Shown here: positions 18,214 through 26,237 of the stretch, piece by piece
How positions within the stretch are numbered: the stretch's first letter is position 1
Layout of the letters: each line of letters begins with the position of its first letter
Assembly: GCA_900320225.1 (NCBI GenBank)
Contig: ONRL01000010.1
Coordinates: 1 to 44,957 of the forward strand
Origin: an uncultured Lentisphaerota bacterium
Lineage (GTDB): Bacteria > Verrucomicrobiota > Kiritimatiellia > RFP12 > UBA1067
Length of the DNA stretch: 44,957 bases
Direction: 5' to 3'
The notes under the pieces: generated by a model
Seen by the model: the letters and a program-made list of their open reading frames with translations, nothing else
What the model was told of the DNA's origin: nothing
Database searches by the model: none
Program-made: the position numbers and the translations under genes

Positions 18214-18242
18214 TTGCACGGCAAGGGAAGTCATGGTAAACT
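18214..18242 (+). promoter_or_regulatory. Promoter TTGCAC-17-TAAACT directly before the VIT/VWA gene
   Basis: TTGCAC (18214-18219) and TAAACT (18237-18242) have a 17-bp spacer; the ATG is at 18249, 6 bases after the -10 box. The geometry is nearly the same as at 16436, again predicting a leaderless mRNA. Confidence 0.7.
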
Positions 18243-18248
18243 AATGCC

Positions 18249-20843
18249 ATGAAAACGATTCTCTTGACAATGACAACAACGGCACTCACCATGACGATGA
18301 ACGCAAAGAACATCATGCCGCGCCCGATTCCCGGGCCGGTTCCGCCGCCGATTATCCGCCCCGTCGACCTCCGCGCCGACGAGAAGCCCGTCTCCGTGGA
18401 GACGGACGGCGGCACGACCGTGGAGGACAACGGCCTCTACCGGCGCGTGAAGACGACCTTCACCTTCACCAACCCCAACTCGCGCCAGATGAGCGCGGAC
18501 TTCGAATTCCCGATTCCCGCCGAGGCGACCGTGTGCGGGTATGCGCTCGAGATCAACGGCACGATGGTGCCCGGCGTGGTGTGCGGAAAGGAGAAGGCCC
18601 GCGTGGCGTTCGAGAGCGAAAAGGCGAAGCGCGTCGACCCCGGCATCGTGGAGCACGTGAAGGGCAACGTGTGGAAGACGCGCATCTTCCCGCTCAACCC
18701 CAAGACCCCGCGCAAGGCGGAGGTGGAGTACGTCGTGCCGGCGGAGGAAGCGGCAGGAGTGCCGCTTCCCCGCGTGGTGTACGAGCGCGACGGCGACGAC
18801 GTGTTCGTGGGCGTGCGCGAGGAGAAGGCGGAGGCTCCGGCATCCATGAAGGACAAAATCGCCGCCTTCACGAAGGGCACCATCGTGTGGGACGCGAGCG
18901 GCAGCGCGGCGTCCCAGGCCGCCGCGTGGCGCACGAAGCTCGAATCGCTGCCTGACGCGGGCGAGTGGAGCCTCGTCATCTTCCGCAACGACAGCCAGAC
19001 CTTTCCGCGTGCCAGCGGCCTCACGAAGCAACGGCTTCTCAAGGAGATCGACGCGATCGCCTACGACGGCGGTACGGACATCGCCGCGGCCCTTCGTCTG
19101 CTCGGCTCGGCGGACTTCCCGCTCCCGGCGCTGCTCTTCACGGACGAGGTCGACACGCTCGGGCTGAACGCCCCGCAGTACGACGACCGCCTCGACATCA
19201 TCGTGGCGAGCCGGGACGACGTGCCCGCGCGCGCCGTCACGGTGCGCCGCCTCGCGAAGGGCGAGAAGCAGCCCGACGGCGCGGTGGTGAAGGAAGGCAA
19301 GCTGCTCGCGACTGCATGGGCCGCGAACCGCGTGAAGGACCTTGCCGCGCAGGCGGAGAACCGCGCGGAGGAGTTCCTCGCTCTCGGCCGCCGCTACGGC
19401 GTGGCGAGCGCCGTGACGAGCCTCATCGTGCTGGAGTCGCTTGAGCAGTATCTGGAGCACAAGATCGAACCGCCGAAGAGCATGAGCTTCCACGACGAGT
19501 GGGTGAAGCGCCGTGCGGCCGAGGACGACCAGATTGCCGCGAAGGAGGCGCAGGCCGAGCATGAACGCGACCTGTTGCGCCTCTGGAAGGAGCGCGTGGA
19601 GTGGTGGAACAACCCGGTCCCGCCGAGGCGCACGCCGAAGAGCGGCCTGTTTGACGGCATGGCCCCCATGGCCGCGCCCAACGTCAGAGCCCGCCGGCAG
19701 GCGAATTTCAGCGTAGCCCGGTCGATGGCCGTTGAGGATGGCGCGCCCGCGCCGGCCATGGCGATGGCGGCTGGTGCTGCACCGGACGAAGAGGCGAGCG
19801 AGATGGCCGTAGGAAGCATGTCCCGTTCTGCCGCCGCCAAGTCCGTTCCCCGGCGCGGTTCTGCCGGTTCCGGCGGCGCCACGATCACGCTGGCCGCGTG
19901 GAACCCGCAAACGCCGTACCTCAAGGCGTTGGACGCCTGCGGCGACGCCGATGCGGCGTACGCCGAGTACCTGCGCCAGAAGAAGTCGCACGGATCGGCG
20001 CCGGCGTTCTACATGGATTGCGCGAGCCTCTTCTTCAAGAAGGGGTGGCGTCTGCGTGGCTGGCGCATCCTCTCCAACATGGCCGAATTCAAGCTCGAGG
20101 ACGCTGCCGTGTGGCGCGCGATGGGGTGGCGTCTGCGCGAGGCGGGCCAGTACAACGAGGCCGAAATCTGTTTCCGCAAGGCCCTGAAGCTGCGCAACGA
20201 GGAGGGGCAGAGCCGCCGCGACCTCGCGCTCGTACTCTCCGAGTCCGGCAAGGCCGCGCGGAATGCGTCCGCCCTCACCGAGGCAATGGCGCTCCTGAAG
20301 GAGGCCGCGTTCACCAACTTCTCCCGCCGCAGCGGCCGTCGTTCAAACGACCGTCAGGTGAGCATCGTCGCGCTGGAGGAACTGAACGCGCTCATCGCGT
20401 GGTGCGCGGCCGTGACGTGGTCGGACGGGAACCGGCCCGCCGTGCCGGAGCTGGACGCCGCCTACCGGCGTGACCTGCCGGTCAAGATCCGGATCGTCCT
20501 CTCCTGGGACGCCGACGAGACGGACATCGACCTGCACGTCCTCGAGCCCGATGGCGAGGAGGCGTATTACGGACACCGCCGCACGTCATCCGGCGGATTC
20601 GTCTCGGAGGATGTCACGACGGGTTACGGTCCGGAGGAGTATCTGCGCAAAGAGGGACTCGGCACGTTCAAGATCCTCTCCAACTACTTCGCCTCGCACC
20701 AGACCGCGCTCACCGGCGCCACAACCGTCACGGCGACGGTCTACACCGACTGGGGTACGGCCGCGGAGAAGCTCAAGATCCTGACGCTCCGTCTTGACAA
20801 GCCGAAGGACAAGCACCTCATCGGCGAAATCAAGGTGGAGTGA
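18249..20843 (+). CDS. VIT-VWA-TPR-DUF2135 exported protein
   Basis: This is an 864-residue protein with a short hydrophobic N-terminus. A VIT domain comes first (TTVEDNGLYRRVKTTFTFTNP, FPIPAEATVCGYALEING and VWKTRIFPLNP, about residues 45-170). A von Willebrand A-like domain with MIDAS-type residues DASGS, YDGGTD and FTDEVDT follows at about 215-330. A Lys/Arg-rich middle with a disordered Ala/Met segment (about 470-550) leads to TPR-like helices (ALKLRNEEGQSRRDLALVL). The C-terminus is a DUF2135-type beta domain (IRIVLSWDADETDIDLHVLEPDGEE and YGPEEYLRKEGLGTFKI). Such proteins are thought to bind metals and partners at the envelope; no enzyme activity is known. Confidence 0.88.
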   Translation: MKTILLTMTTTALTMTMNAKNIMPRPIPGPVPPPIIRPVDLRADEKPVSVETDGGTTVEDNGLYRRVKTTFTFTNPNSRQMSADFEFPIPAEATVCGYALEINGTMVPGVVCGKEKARVAFESEKAKRVDPGIVEHVKGNVWKTRIFPLNPKTPRKAEVEYVVPAEEAAGVPLPRVVYERDGDDVFVGVREEKAEAPASMKDKIAAFTKGTIVWDASGSAASQAAAWRTKLESLPDAGEWSLVIFRNDSQTFPRASGLTKQRLLKEIDAIAYDGGTDIAAALRLLGSADFPLPALLFTDEVDTLGLNAPQYDDRLDIIVASRDDVPARAVTVRRLAKGEKQPDGAVVKEGKLLATAWAANRVKDLAAQAENRAEEFLALGRRYGVASAVTSLIVLESLEQYLEHKIEPPKSMSFHDEWVKRRAAEDDQIAAKEAQAEHERDLLRLWKERVEWWNNPVPPRRTPKSGLFDGMAPMAAPNVRARRQANFSVARSMAVEDGAPAPAMAMAAGAAPDEEASEMAVGSMSRSAAAKSVPRRGSAGSGGATITLAAWNPQTPYLKALDACGDADAAYAEYLRQKKSHGSAPAFYMDCASLFFKKGWRLRGWRILSNMAEFKLEDAAVWRAMGWRLREAGQYNEAEICFRKALKLRNEEGQSRRDLALVLSESGKAARNASALTEAMALLKEAAFTNFSRRSGRRSNDRQVSIVALEELNALIAWCAAVTWSDGNRPAVPELDAAYRRDLPVKIRIVLSWDADETDIDLHVLEPDGEEAYYGHRRTSSGGFVSEDVTTGYGPEEYLRKEGLGTFKILSNYFASHQTALTGATTVTATVYTDWGTAAEKLKILTLRLDKPKDKHLIGEIKVE

Positions 20844-20848
20844 GTCAG

Positions 20849-20900
20849 TGTTCACAAATGACAATTGCCACAATTGTTCACAAATCGCAAATACAAATTT
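20849..20900 (+). promoter_or_regulatory. Imperfect 26-bp direct repeat just upstream of the GH106 start
   Basis: Two 26-bp copies start TGTTCACAAAT at 20849 and 20875 and end exactly at the ATG. The first 11 bases are identical and about 18 of 26 match overall. ACAATTG also occurs twice, 9 bp apart. The strip is AT-rich in a GC-rich region and has no ribosome site, so it may be a two-site operator for the rhamnosidase gene. Confidence 0.45.
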
Positions 20901-23900
20901 ATGAAGCAGACAACCCTGATTCTCGCCGTCTGCGTTGGCGGCGCGGCGTGTGCCGTTGACATGGCGGCGTTTCGCGTGCCGGCGCGCGAACACCGTCCCG
21001 AGACGTGGTTCCACCTGATCGGCGGCAACGTGGCGAAAGGCGGTCTTGCGGCCGACCTCGACGCAGTGGCGTCGGCGGGGATTTCCGGCATCCAGCTCTT
21101 CCACGGACAGTTCGGCGGTCCGTGGCCGGGCGTCTCGCCGCAGATTCCCTGCCTGAGCGCGGACTGGGACGATCTCATCCGCTTCGCCGCCGACGGCTGC
21201 GCGGCGCGCGGACTCTCGTTCAAGATGCAGAACTGCCCCGGCTGGTCGATGAGCGGAGGCCCGTGGATCGCACCGTCCAACGCAATGCGCAATCTCACCT
21301 ACTCGCGCATGGACGTTGAGGCTGCGACAAGCGCGGCCCTCCCGGGTGCGGTGGTGGCGGGGAAAAAGGCTCAGCTGAAGCTTCCGGTTCCGGATTGGCA
21401 GATGGAGTCGCGCCTGAAAGGTGAAGATCTTGACTACCACGACCTCTTCGTGCTCGCGTTCCCCACGCCAATCGGTGACACGCCGGGATTCATGGAGACG
21501 AAGCCGGCGGAGCGTACGGACAAAGACGGCGTGCTGCGGCTTGTGTATCGCTTTGACACGCCGAGGGTGTTCCGTTCAGCGGAGTTGCCGTCGCCGCGTC
21601 AGATGAACCACGACTGGGCGTATGATCCCGGTGTGACGGTGACGATCCGTGGCGTTTCAGCTGAAGTGCCGCAGGGATGCTGGCAGGATAGCGTGCCGTT
21701 CACGATGGCGCTCGGCGAACTGCCGCCGTCTGCGGAATGGACAGTCGAGATCCAGCATAAACATCCGGTGAACATCCCGTTCGTGCGGTTCCGTACGGGC
21801 ACGCGCCTCCATAACTGGGAGGGCAAGGCCGGTTGGGTGCTGCGCGGAATGGGAGGGTCGCGCTCCTGCGCGACCGCCGCCGAGACGGCGGCTCTCCATG
21901 CGGACGCGCAGGAGCGCGTCCCTCCCGCGTGTTGCATCTCCGGCGATGCGGTGTTGGATCTGACGGACAATTTCAAGGACGGTACGCTCGAATGGGCTCC
22001 CCCGGCGGGGAAGTGGACGATCCTCCGCATCGGCCACGTGAACAACGGCACGCGCAACGGCCCCGCGCCGAAGGAGGCGACGGGCTGGGAGTGCAACAAG
22101 ATGGACCGCGCCGGCATCGACGCGCACTTCGCTGCCTACATCGGACGCCTCGCGAAGGGACCGCTCACCGGCGGCAAGCTGAAGGGATTCGTGGTGGACA
22201 GCTGGGAGTGCCGTCGCCAGACCTGGACGCGCTCGCTGGAATCCGATTTCCGCACGGCGCGCGGCTACGACTTCCGCAAGAAACTGCCGGCGGTGTTCGG
22301 CTGGGTGATCGACTCGCCGGAGAAAACGGAGGACTTCCTGCGCGACTGGCGCCAGACGCTCGGCGAGCTGGTGGAGAAGAACTACTACGCGCGCATGGAC
22401 GAGCTGGCGCGCACGTACGGCATGACGGCGCAGTACGAGACGGCCTTTGGCGACGTGTTGCCGGGAGACTTGATGGCGTTCTGGAAGTACTGCGACACGC
22501 CCATGTGCGAATTCTGGTTTCCACGCGCCGAGTCGAGCGTGGGGCAGGACGACTTCAAGCCGATCATCCCCTGTGCGTCGGCGGCACACGTGTACGGAAA
22601 GGGGCGCGTGGCGGCCGAAGCCTGCACGTCGATGCGCCTCAAGTGGGACGAGGACTTCAAGAACCTGAAGGGAACGATCAACCACGCGTTCGCGCGCGGC
22701 GTGACGCACCTCGTGTTCCACACGTACACGCACAATCCACGCACGGACTGGTTGCCTCCGGGGTCGAGCTTCGGCCACTGCATCGGCACGCCGTTCATTC
22801 GCGGGCAGGCCTGGTGGAAGTACATGCCGGAGTTCACGAAGTGGGTGGCGCGCTGCGAGACGCTGCTTGAGGCGGGCAAGCCCGTGAACGACATCCTGTG
22901 GTATCTCGGCGAGGAGGTCGGCCACAAGCCGAGCGAGCGTAGCCCGTTCCCGCCCGGCTACAAGTACGATTACGTGAACCGCGATGCGCTGCTGAGCCGC
23001 ATCTCCGTGAAGGACGGACTCTTCACGACGCCGGAGGGCGTGACGTGGAAGGTGCTGTGGGTGCCGTCGCGGAAGTGGATGTCCGATGCCGTGAAGGCGA
23101 AGCTGTCCGATTTCGCGAAATGCGGCGGCAGGGTTGTTTACGGCGGTGTCAACGAGGTGGTGGAGGGAATTGCGCCCGACGTGACGTGTACGGGCGAAGG
23201 ACTGTCCGACTGGCGGAAGGGGGAGCGTCCGGTCGAGTGGCTGCACCGGCGCGATGCGACGGCGGACTGGTACTTCGTGTCGCCGAACGGCATGGATGCG
23301 TATTCGGGCGAGGTGACGTTCCGCATGGAAGGCGACGTCACCGTGTGGGATCCCGTGACGGGCACGTGTTCCGTGCCGGAGATCCCGCATGTGGAAGAGG
23401 GCAGCACCACGGTGAAGCTCGACCTCGCGTCCGCGGAGAGCGTGTTCGTGGTGTTCAGCCGGGGAGGGTCGCAGCTTGCTGCGACCGCAACGGGAGGGTC
23501 GCGCTCCTGCGCGACCGCGGACGCGCAGGAGCGCGTCCCTCCCATTCCATTGCGCGACTGGACTCTTTCCTTCCCGGTAGGGTGGGGCGCGCCGGCTTCG
23601 ATCGAGCTGGAGAAGCTCGCCTCGTGGACCGACCTGCCGCTGGGCGAGGAGGGACGCCACTTCTCGGGCACGGCCACGTACACGACCACTTTCACCTGTG
23701 CGGACGCGCAGGAGCGCGTCCCTCCCGCCGGAAAGGCCGGCGTACCGCTGACGCTCGACCTTGGCGAAGTGGAGACCGTCGCCGAGGTGTTCGTGAACGG
23801 CAGGAAGGCGCGCACGCTCTGGGCGCCGCCGTACCGATGCGAGATCGGCGATCTCGTGAAAGACGGGGAGAATGAACTGCGCGTGGACGTGACTACCACA

Positions 23901-24032
23901 TGGTTCAACCGCCTTGCGTACGACGCGGGACTGCCCGAGAAGGACCGCAAGACGTGGACGATCGCGGGTCCGAAGAAGGGTACGCCGCCGAAGCCCGCGG
24001 GTCTGCTTGGGCCCGTGAAATTGACGCGCTGA
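20901..24032 (+). CDS. GH106-type alpha-L-rhamnosidase-like glycoside hydrolase carrying REP-encoded insertions
   Basis: This is a 1043-residue exported protein (signal MKQTTLILAVCVGGAACA). It matches family GH106: an N-terminal ETWFHLIGGNVAKGGLAADL barrel strand, GISGIQLFHGQFG, GLSFKMQNCPGWSMSGGPWI and AMRNLTYSRM. A catalytic region has FVVDSWECRRQTWT, ARTYGMTAQYETAFGD and VAAEACTSM. The C-terminal beta-sandwich has LTLDLGEVETVAEVFVNGRKART and GENELRVDVTTTWFNRL. The family cleaves alpha-L-rhamnose from pectin and other polymers in the periplasm. Three sites carry in-frame REP-like insertions (residues 317-342, 854-881 and 934-942), encoding GGSRSCAT, GGSQLAAT and ADAQERVPP, probably in loops. 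Whether activity survives is unknown. Confidence 0.85.
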   Translation: MKQTTLILAVCVGGAACAVDMAAFRVPAREHRPETWFHLIGGNVAKGGLAADLDAVASAGISGIQLFHGQFGGPWPGVSPQIPCLSADWDDLIRFAADGCAARGLSFKMQNCPGWSMSGGPWIAPSNAMRNLTYSRMDVEAATSAALPGAVVAGKKAQLKLPVPDWQMESRLKGEDLDYHDLFVLAFPTPIGDTPGFMETKPAERTDKDGVLRLVYRFDTPRVFRSAELPSPRQMNHDWAYDPGVTVTIRGVSAEVPQGCWQDSVPFTMALGELPPSAEWTVEIQHKHPVNIPFVRFRTGTRLHNWEGKAGWVLRGMGGSRSCATAAETAALHADAQERVPPACCISGDAVLDLTDNFKDGTLEWAPPAGKWTILRIGHVNNGTRNGPAPKEATGWECNKMDRAGIDAHFAAYIGRLAKGPLTGGKLKGFVVDSWECRRQTWTRSLESDFRTARGYDFRKKLPAVFGWVIDSPEKTEDFLRDWRQTLGELVEKNYYARMDELARTYGMTAQYETAFGDVLPGDLMAFWKYCDTPMCEFWFPRAESSVGQDDFKPIIPCASAAHVYGKGRVAAEACTSMRLKWDEDFKNLKGTINHAFARGVTHLVFHTYTHNPRTDWLPPGSSFGHCIGTPFIRGQAWWKYMPEFTKWVARCETLLEAGKPVNDILWYLGEEVGHKPSERSPFPPGYKYDYVNRDALLSRISVKDGLFTTPEGVTWKVLWVPSRKWMSDAVKAKLSDFAKCGGRVVYGGVNEVVEGIAPDVTCTGEGLSDWRKGERPVEWLHRRDATADWYFVSPNGMDAYSGEVTFRMEGDVTVWDPVTGTCSVPEIPHVEEGSTTVKLDLASAESVFVVFSRGGSQLAATATGGSRSCATADAQERVPPIPLRDWTLSFPVGWGAPASIELEKLASWTDLPLGEEGRHFSGTATYTTTFTCADAQERVPPAGKAGVPLTLDLGEVETVAEVFVNGRKARTLWAPPYRCEIGDLVKDGENELRVDVTTTWFNRLAYDAGLPEKDRKTWTIAGPKKGTPPKPAGLLGPVKLTR
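21851..21926. repeat. REP doublet (REPIN-like, 76 bp) inside the GH106 gene
   Basis: Left arm: GGGAGGG, TCGCGC, loop TCCT, GCGCGA, CCGC. Middle: CCGCCG-AGA-CGGCGG hairpin. Right arm is an inverted A-type unit: GCGG, ACGCGC, loop AGGA, GCGCGT, CCCTCCC. The gene reads it without a stop as GGSRSCATAAETAALHAD followed by AQERVPP. Confidence 0.85.
23462..23488. repeat. REP-like single unit, AG-CTTG-CT variant, inside the GH106 gene
   Basis: GGGAGGG, TCGCAG, loop CTTG, CTGCGA, CCGC. Compared with the common unit both sides of the stem top are changed together. It lies three bases before the doublet at 23492 and encodes GGSQLAAT. Confidence 0.8.
23492..23543. repeat. REP doublet without middle segment inside the GH106 gene
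   Basis: A T-type left arm (GGGAGGG, TCGCGC, TCCT, GCGCGA, CC) joins directly to an inverted A-type right arm (GCGG, ACGCGC, AGGA, GCGCGT, CCCTCCC), 52 bp in all. It is read as GGSRSCATADAQERVPP. Confidence 0.85.
23700..23726. repeat. REP-like single unit (inverted A-type) inside the GH106 gene
   Basis: GCGG, ACGCGC, loop AGGA, GCGCGT, CCCTCCC, identical to the right arms at 21900 and 23517. It is read as ADAQERVPP between TTTFTC and AGKAGVPLTLDL of the C-terminal beta domain. Confidence 0.85.
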
Positions 24033-24045
24033 CGGGCATGTAGAT

Positions 24046-26145
24046 GTGACGTTTAGAAAGAACATAATCCTCTTTTGCGCGCTTCTGGTTGGCCTCGTGC
24101 TGCTGGTGGCGTTGATCCTCCATGCGCGACGCGGCATCCGGCAGATCGACGAACAGTTGGAAAAGGTCGGCGAACAGCTGGGGAAGGTAAACGAGCGGCT
24201 GTCGCGTCCGATCGCCGTGCGTCTGGCGAACCGAACGGTTGAGCTTGATGTGTCCTCGCCTTTTCCGAAGGTGTTCGCACGACACCAGACGTTGAGTGCG
24301 CGTGGCACGCTGCCGTATCTCGTCATCTGCGCCGGTCCCGTGTCGAAAGCCGCGCGCGACCAGGTGGCGGCGTGCGGCGCGTGCGTGGTGGGCATCGTGC
24401 CACCTCGCGCTCTGCTCGTGGAGACGGACGAACCGTCGCTTGCGAAGATTGCGTCCGCAGGGGCGTTTGCGGGAGCATGCGAGTTGATGCCGGCGGACAA
24501 GGTATCGGCTGATCTTGCATCGATAGACGGGGAAGTGGACGTGACGCTCGTGCCGTTGGCGGAGGTGGATGTGTCCGTCGTGTCGAACGCCGTTATCGCG
24601 ATTGGCGGAAAGGTCCTCACAACTCCCGCCGGGCGGGTTCGCGCGCATCTTCCTGCCGGACAAGTGGGCTCGCTTGCCGCGCGCGGGGACGTGCGCTGGA
24701 TCGAGCGGTTCACACCGGCGCGGCTGCTCAACAACGTCGCTGTGAACCCCGGCCTGCTGAACGTGCGCAAGGCGTGGGCGGCCCCGCACGGGCTCACCGG
24801 CGCAGGGCAGATCATCACGGTGGCGGACTCCGGCCTCGACACGGGCAACACGAACACGGTCATGGCTGATTTCCGGGGACGGGTCAATCTCATCCGGACG
24901 GTGCCGGGACACAATTGCTACATGTGCGACATCCATGGACACGGCACGCATGTGGCGGGCTCACTCGCGGGGGACGGTGCGCTTTCCGGCGGAACCATCC
25001 GCGGCGTCGCCTACGCGGCGACGCTCAACGTGTGGCAGGGATTGGGTCATGATGGGAGACTGTATACGCCGGATAGCCTTGACGATCTGTTCCGCCCTGA
25101 CCATGAGCATTATCCTTCTTATATTTTCTCCGGCAGCTGGGGATATGAGGGCCTGGACGGTGCGTACACGGACCTCTCAAGTCAGTATGACAGCTGGATA
25201 TGGCATCACCCCGACACGCTTGTAGTTTTGGCAGCAGGAAACGATAGCTACCAAAAGGTTGTGGATCCGGGCAGTGCGAAGAACACGCTGTGCGTGGGGG
25301 CGTCGGAGAATGTGCGAACGACGGGCGGAAAAGAATCCGATAACCCGGCGGAAGTGGCTTGTTTTAGTTGGTGGGGGAGTTCGATGGGGCCAACGACGGA
25401 CGGGCGCATCAAGCCCGACATCTGCGCACCAGGGTCGTATATCCTCTCGACGCGGACGGCGCGTGCGCCTGTCGGCAATTTCAACGCGGTTTCCACTAAT
25501 GCGAACTACGCGTACATGAGCGGCACCTCGATGGCGACGCCGCTCGTGGCGGGGTGCGCGGCGCTCGTGCGCCAGTGGCTGGTGGAGCGGCGCGGGTTCG
25601 CGGGAACGCCTCCGACGGCGGCGCTCATGAAGGCGATCCTGACGGGCGGCGCACATGATCTCTTCGGGGATGCGGGGACGAATGTCGGGAGCGCGGCGCC
25701 GAATGTCAAGCAGGGATGGGGGCGCGTTGATCTGGGCGAGACGCTGTATCCCTCGAACCGGTCGGTGCGGCTCGTTGACCGCATTCCGTTCGACGAAGGG
25801 TCTGAACAGGTCTGGTGCGTGGAGACGACGCGGGCGGCGCCGCTTGACGTGCAGCTCGTGTGGATTGACTATCCGTCCGATCCGGTGGCTGGCGGCAGGC
25901 TGGTGAACGACCTCGACCTCGTGGTATCGAACCGCGTGACGGGGGCTGTGCGGTGGGGGAACGGCGTGATGGGCGGGGACCACACGAACAACGTGGAGGG
26001 CGTGCGGATCGCCTCCGCCCCTGCGGGAACGTACGACGTGCGCGTGCGCGGGGTGACGGTTCTGCACGACTCGACGGAGGGCGGCGCGGCCGCGCTCTAC
26101 ATGCGCGGGGCGTTCCGGATGGGGTTGGCGGCCATTTTCCGCTGA
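24046..26145 (+). CDS. Membrane-anchored subtilisin-like serine protease (S8)
   Basis: This 699-residue protein starts at a GTG 14 bases after the GH106 gene. An N-terminal signal anchor (IILFCALLVGLVLLVALILH) is followed by a heptad stretch (QIDEQLEKVGEQLGKVNERL) and a prodomain-like region to about residue 230. The catalytic triad is complete: Asp261 in VADSGLDTG, His299 in HGHGTHVAGS and Ser495 in MSGTSMATP; the oxyanion Asn is in LAAGND. A C-terminal beta-jellyroll (VQLVWIDYPSDP, NDLDLVVSN and NNVEGVRIASAPAGTYDVRV) resembles that of KP-43-type subtilases. The start has no good ribosome site. The domain call is firm; the substrate is unknown. Confidence 0.92.
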   Translation: MTFRKNIILFCALLVGLVLLVALILHARRGIRQIDEQLEKVGEQLGKVNERLSRPIAVRLANRTVELDVSSPFPKVFARHQTLSARGTLPYLVICAGPVSKAARDQVAACGACVVGIVPPRALLVETDEPSLAKIASAGAFAGACELMPADKVSADLASIDGEVDVTLVPLAEVDVSVVSNAVIAIGGKVLTTPAGRVRAHLPAGQVGSLAARGDVRWIERFTPARLLNNVAVNPGLLNVRKAWAAPHGLTGAGQIITVADSGLDTGNTNTVMADFRGRVNLIRTVPGHNCYMCDIHGHGTHVAGSLAGDGALSGGTIRGVAYAATLNVWQGLGHDGRLYTPDSLDDLFRPDHEHYPSYIFSGSWGYEGLDGAYTDLSSQYDSWIWHHPDTLVVLAAGNDSYQKVVDPGSAKNTLCVGASENVRTTGGKESDNPAEVACFSWWGSSMGPTTDGRIKPDICAPGSYILSTRTARAPVGNFNAVSTNANYAYMSGTSMATPLVAGCAALVRQWLVERRGFAGTPPTAALMKAILTGGAHDLFGDAGTNVGSAAPNVKQGWGRVDLGETLYPSNRSVRLVDRIPFDEGSEQVWCVETTRAAPLDVQLVWIDYPSDPVAGGRLVNDLDLVVSNRVTGAVRWGNGVMGGDHTNNVEGVRIASAPAGTYDVRVRGVTVLHDSTEGGAAALYMRGAFRMGLAAIFR

Positions 26146-26190
26146 GGATATTTTCTGCGAATAACACTACCGCAAACGCGATTTTTACTG

Positions 26191-26196
26191 TATAAT
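26191..26196 (+). promoter_or_regulatory. -10 box TATAAT upstream of the TPR membrane protein gene
   Basis: A perfect TATAAT in an AT-rich gap lies 41 bp before the ATG at 26238. An AATAGGGA ribosome site (26223-26230) follows. The -35 region is poor. Confidence 0.55.
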
Positions 26197-26237
26197 AAGA
26201 AGCAAGTTTCTGAAATGACCAGAATAGGGAAGTCGTT

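Noticed and set aside
21657-24914. 1085-codon minus-strand frame opposite GH106 and the subtilase
   Set aside because: Low-complexity Arg/His/Ala sequence without a recognisable motif, antisense to two firm genes.
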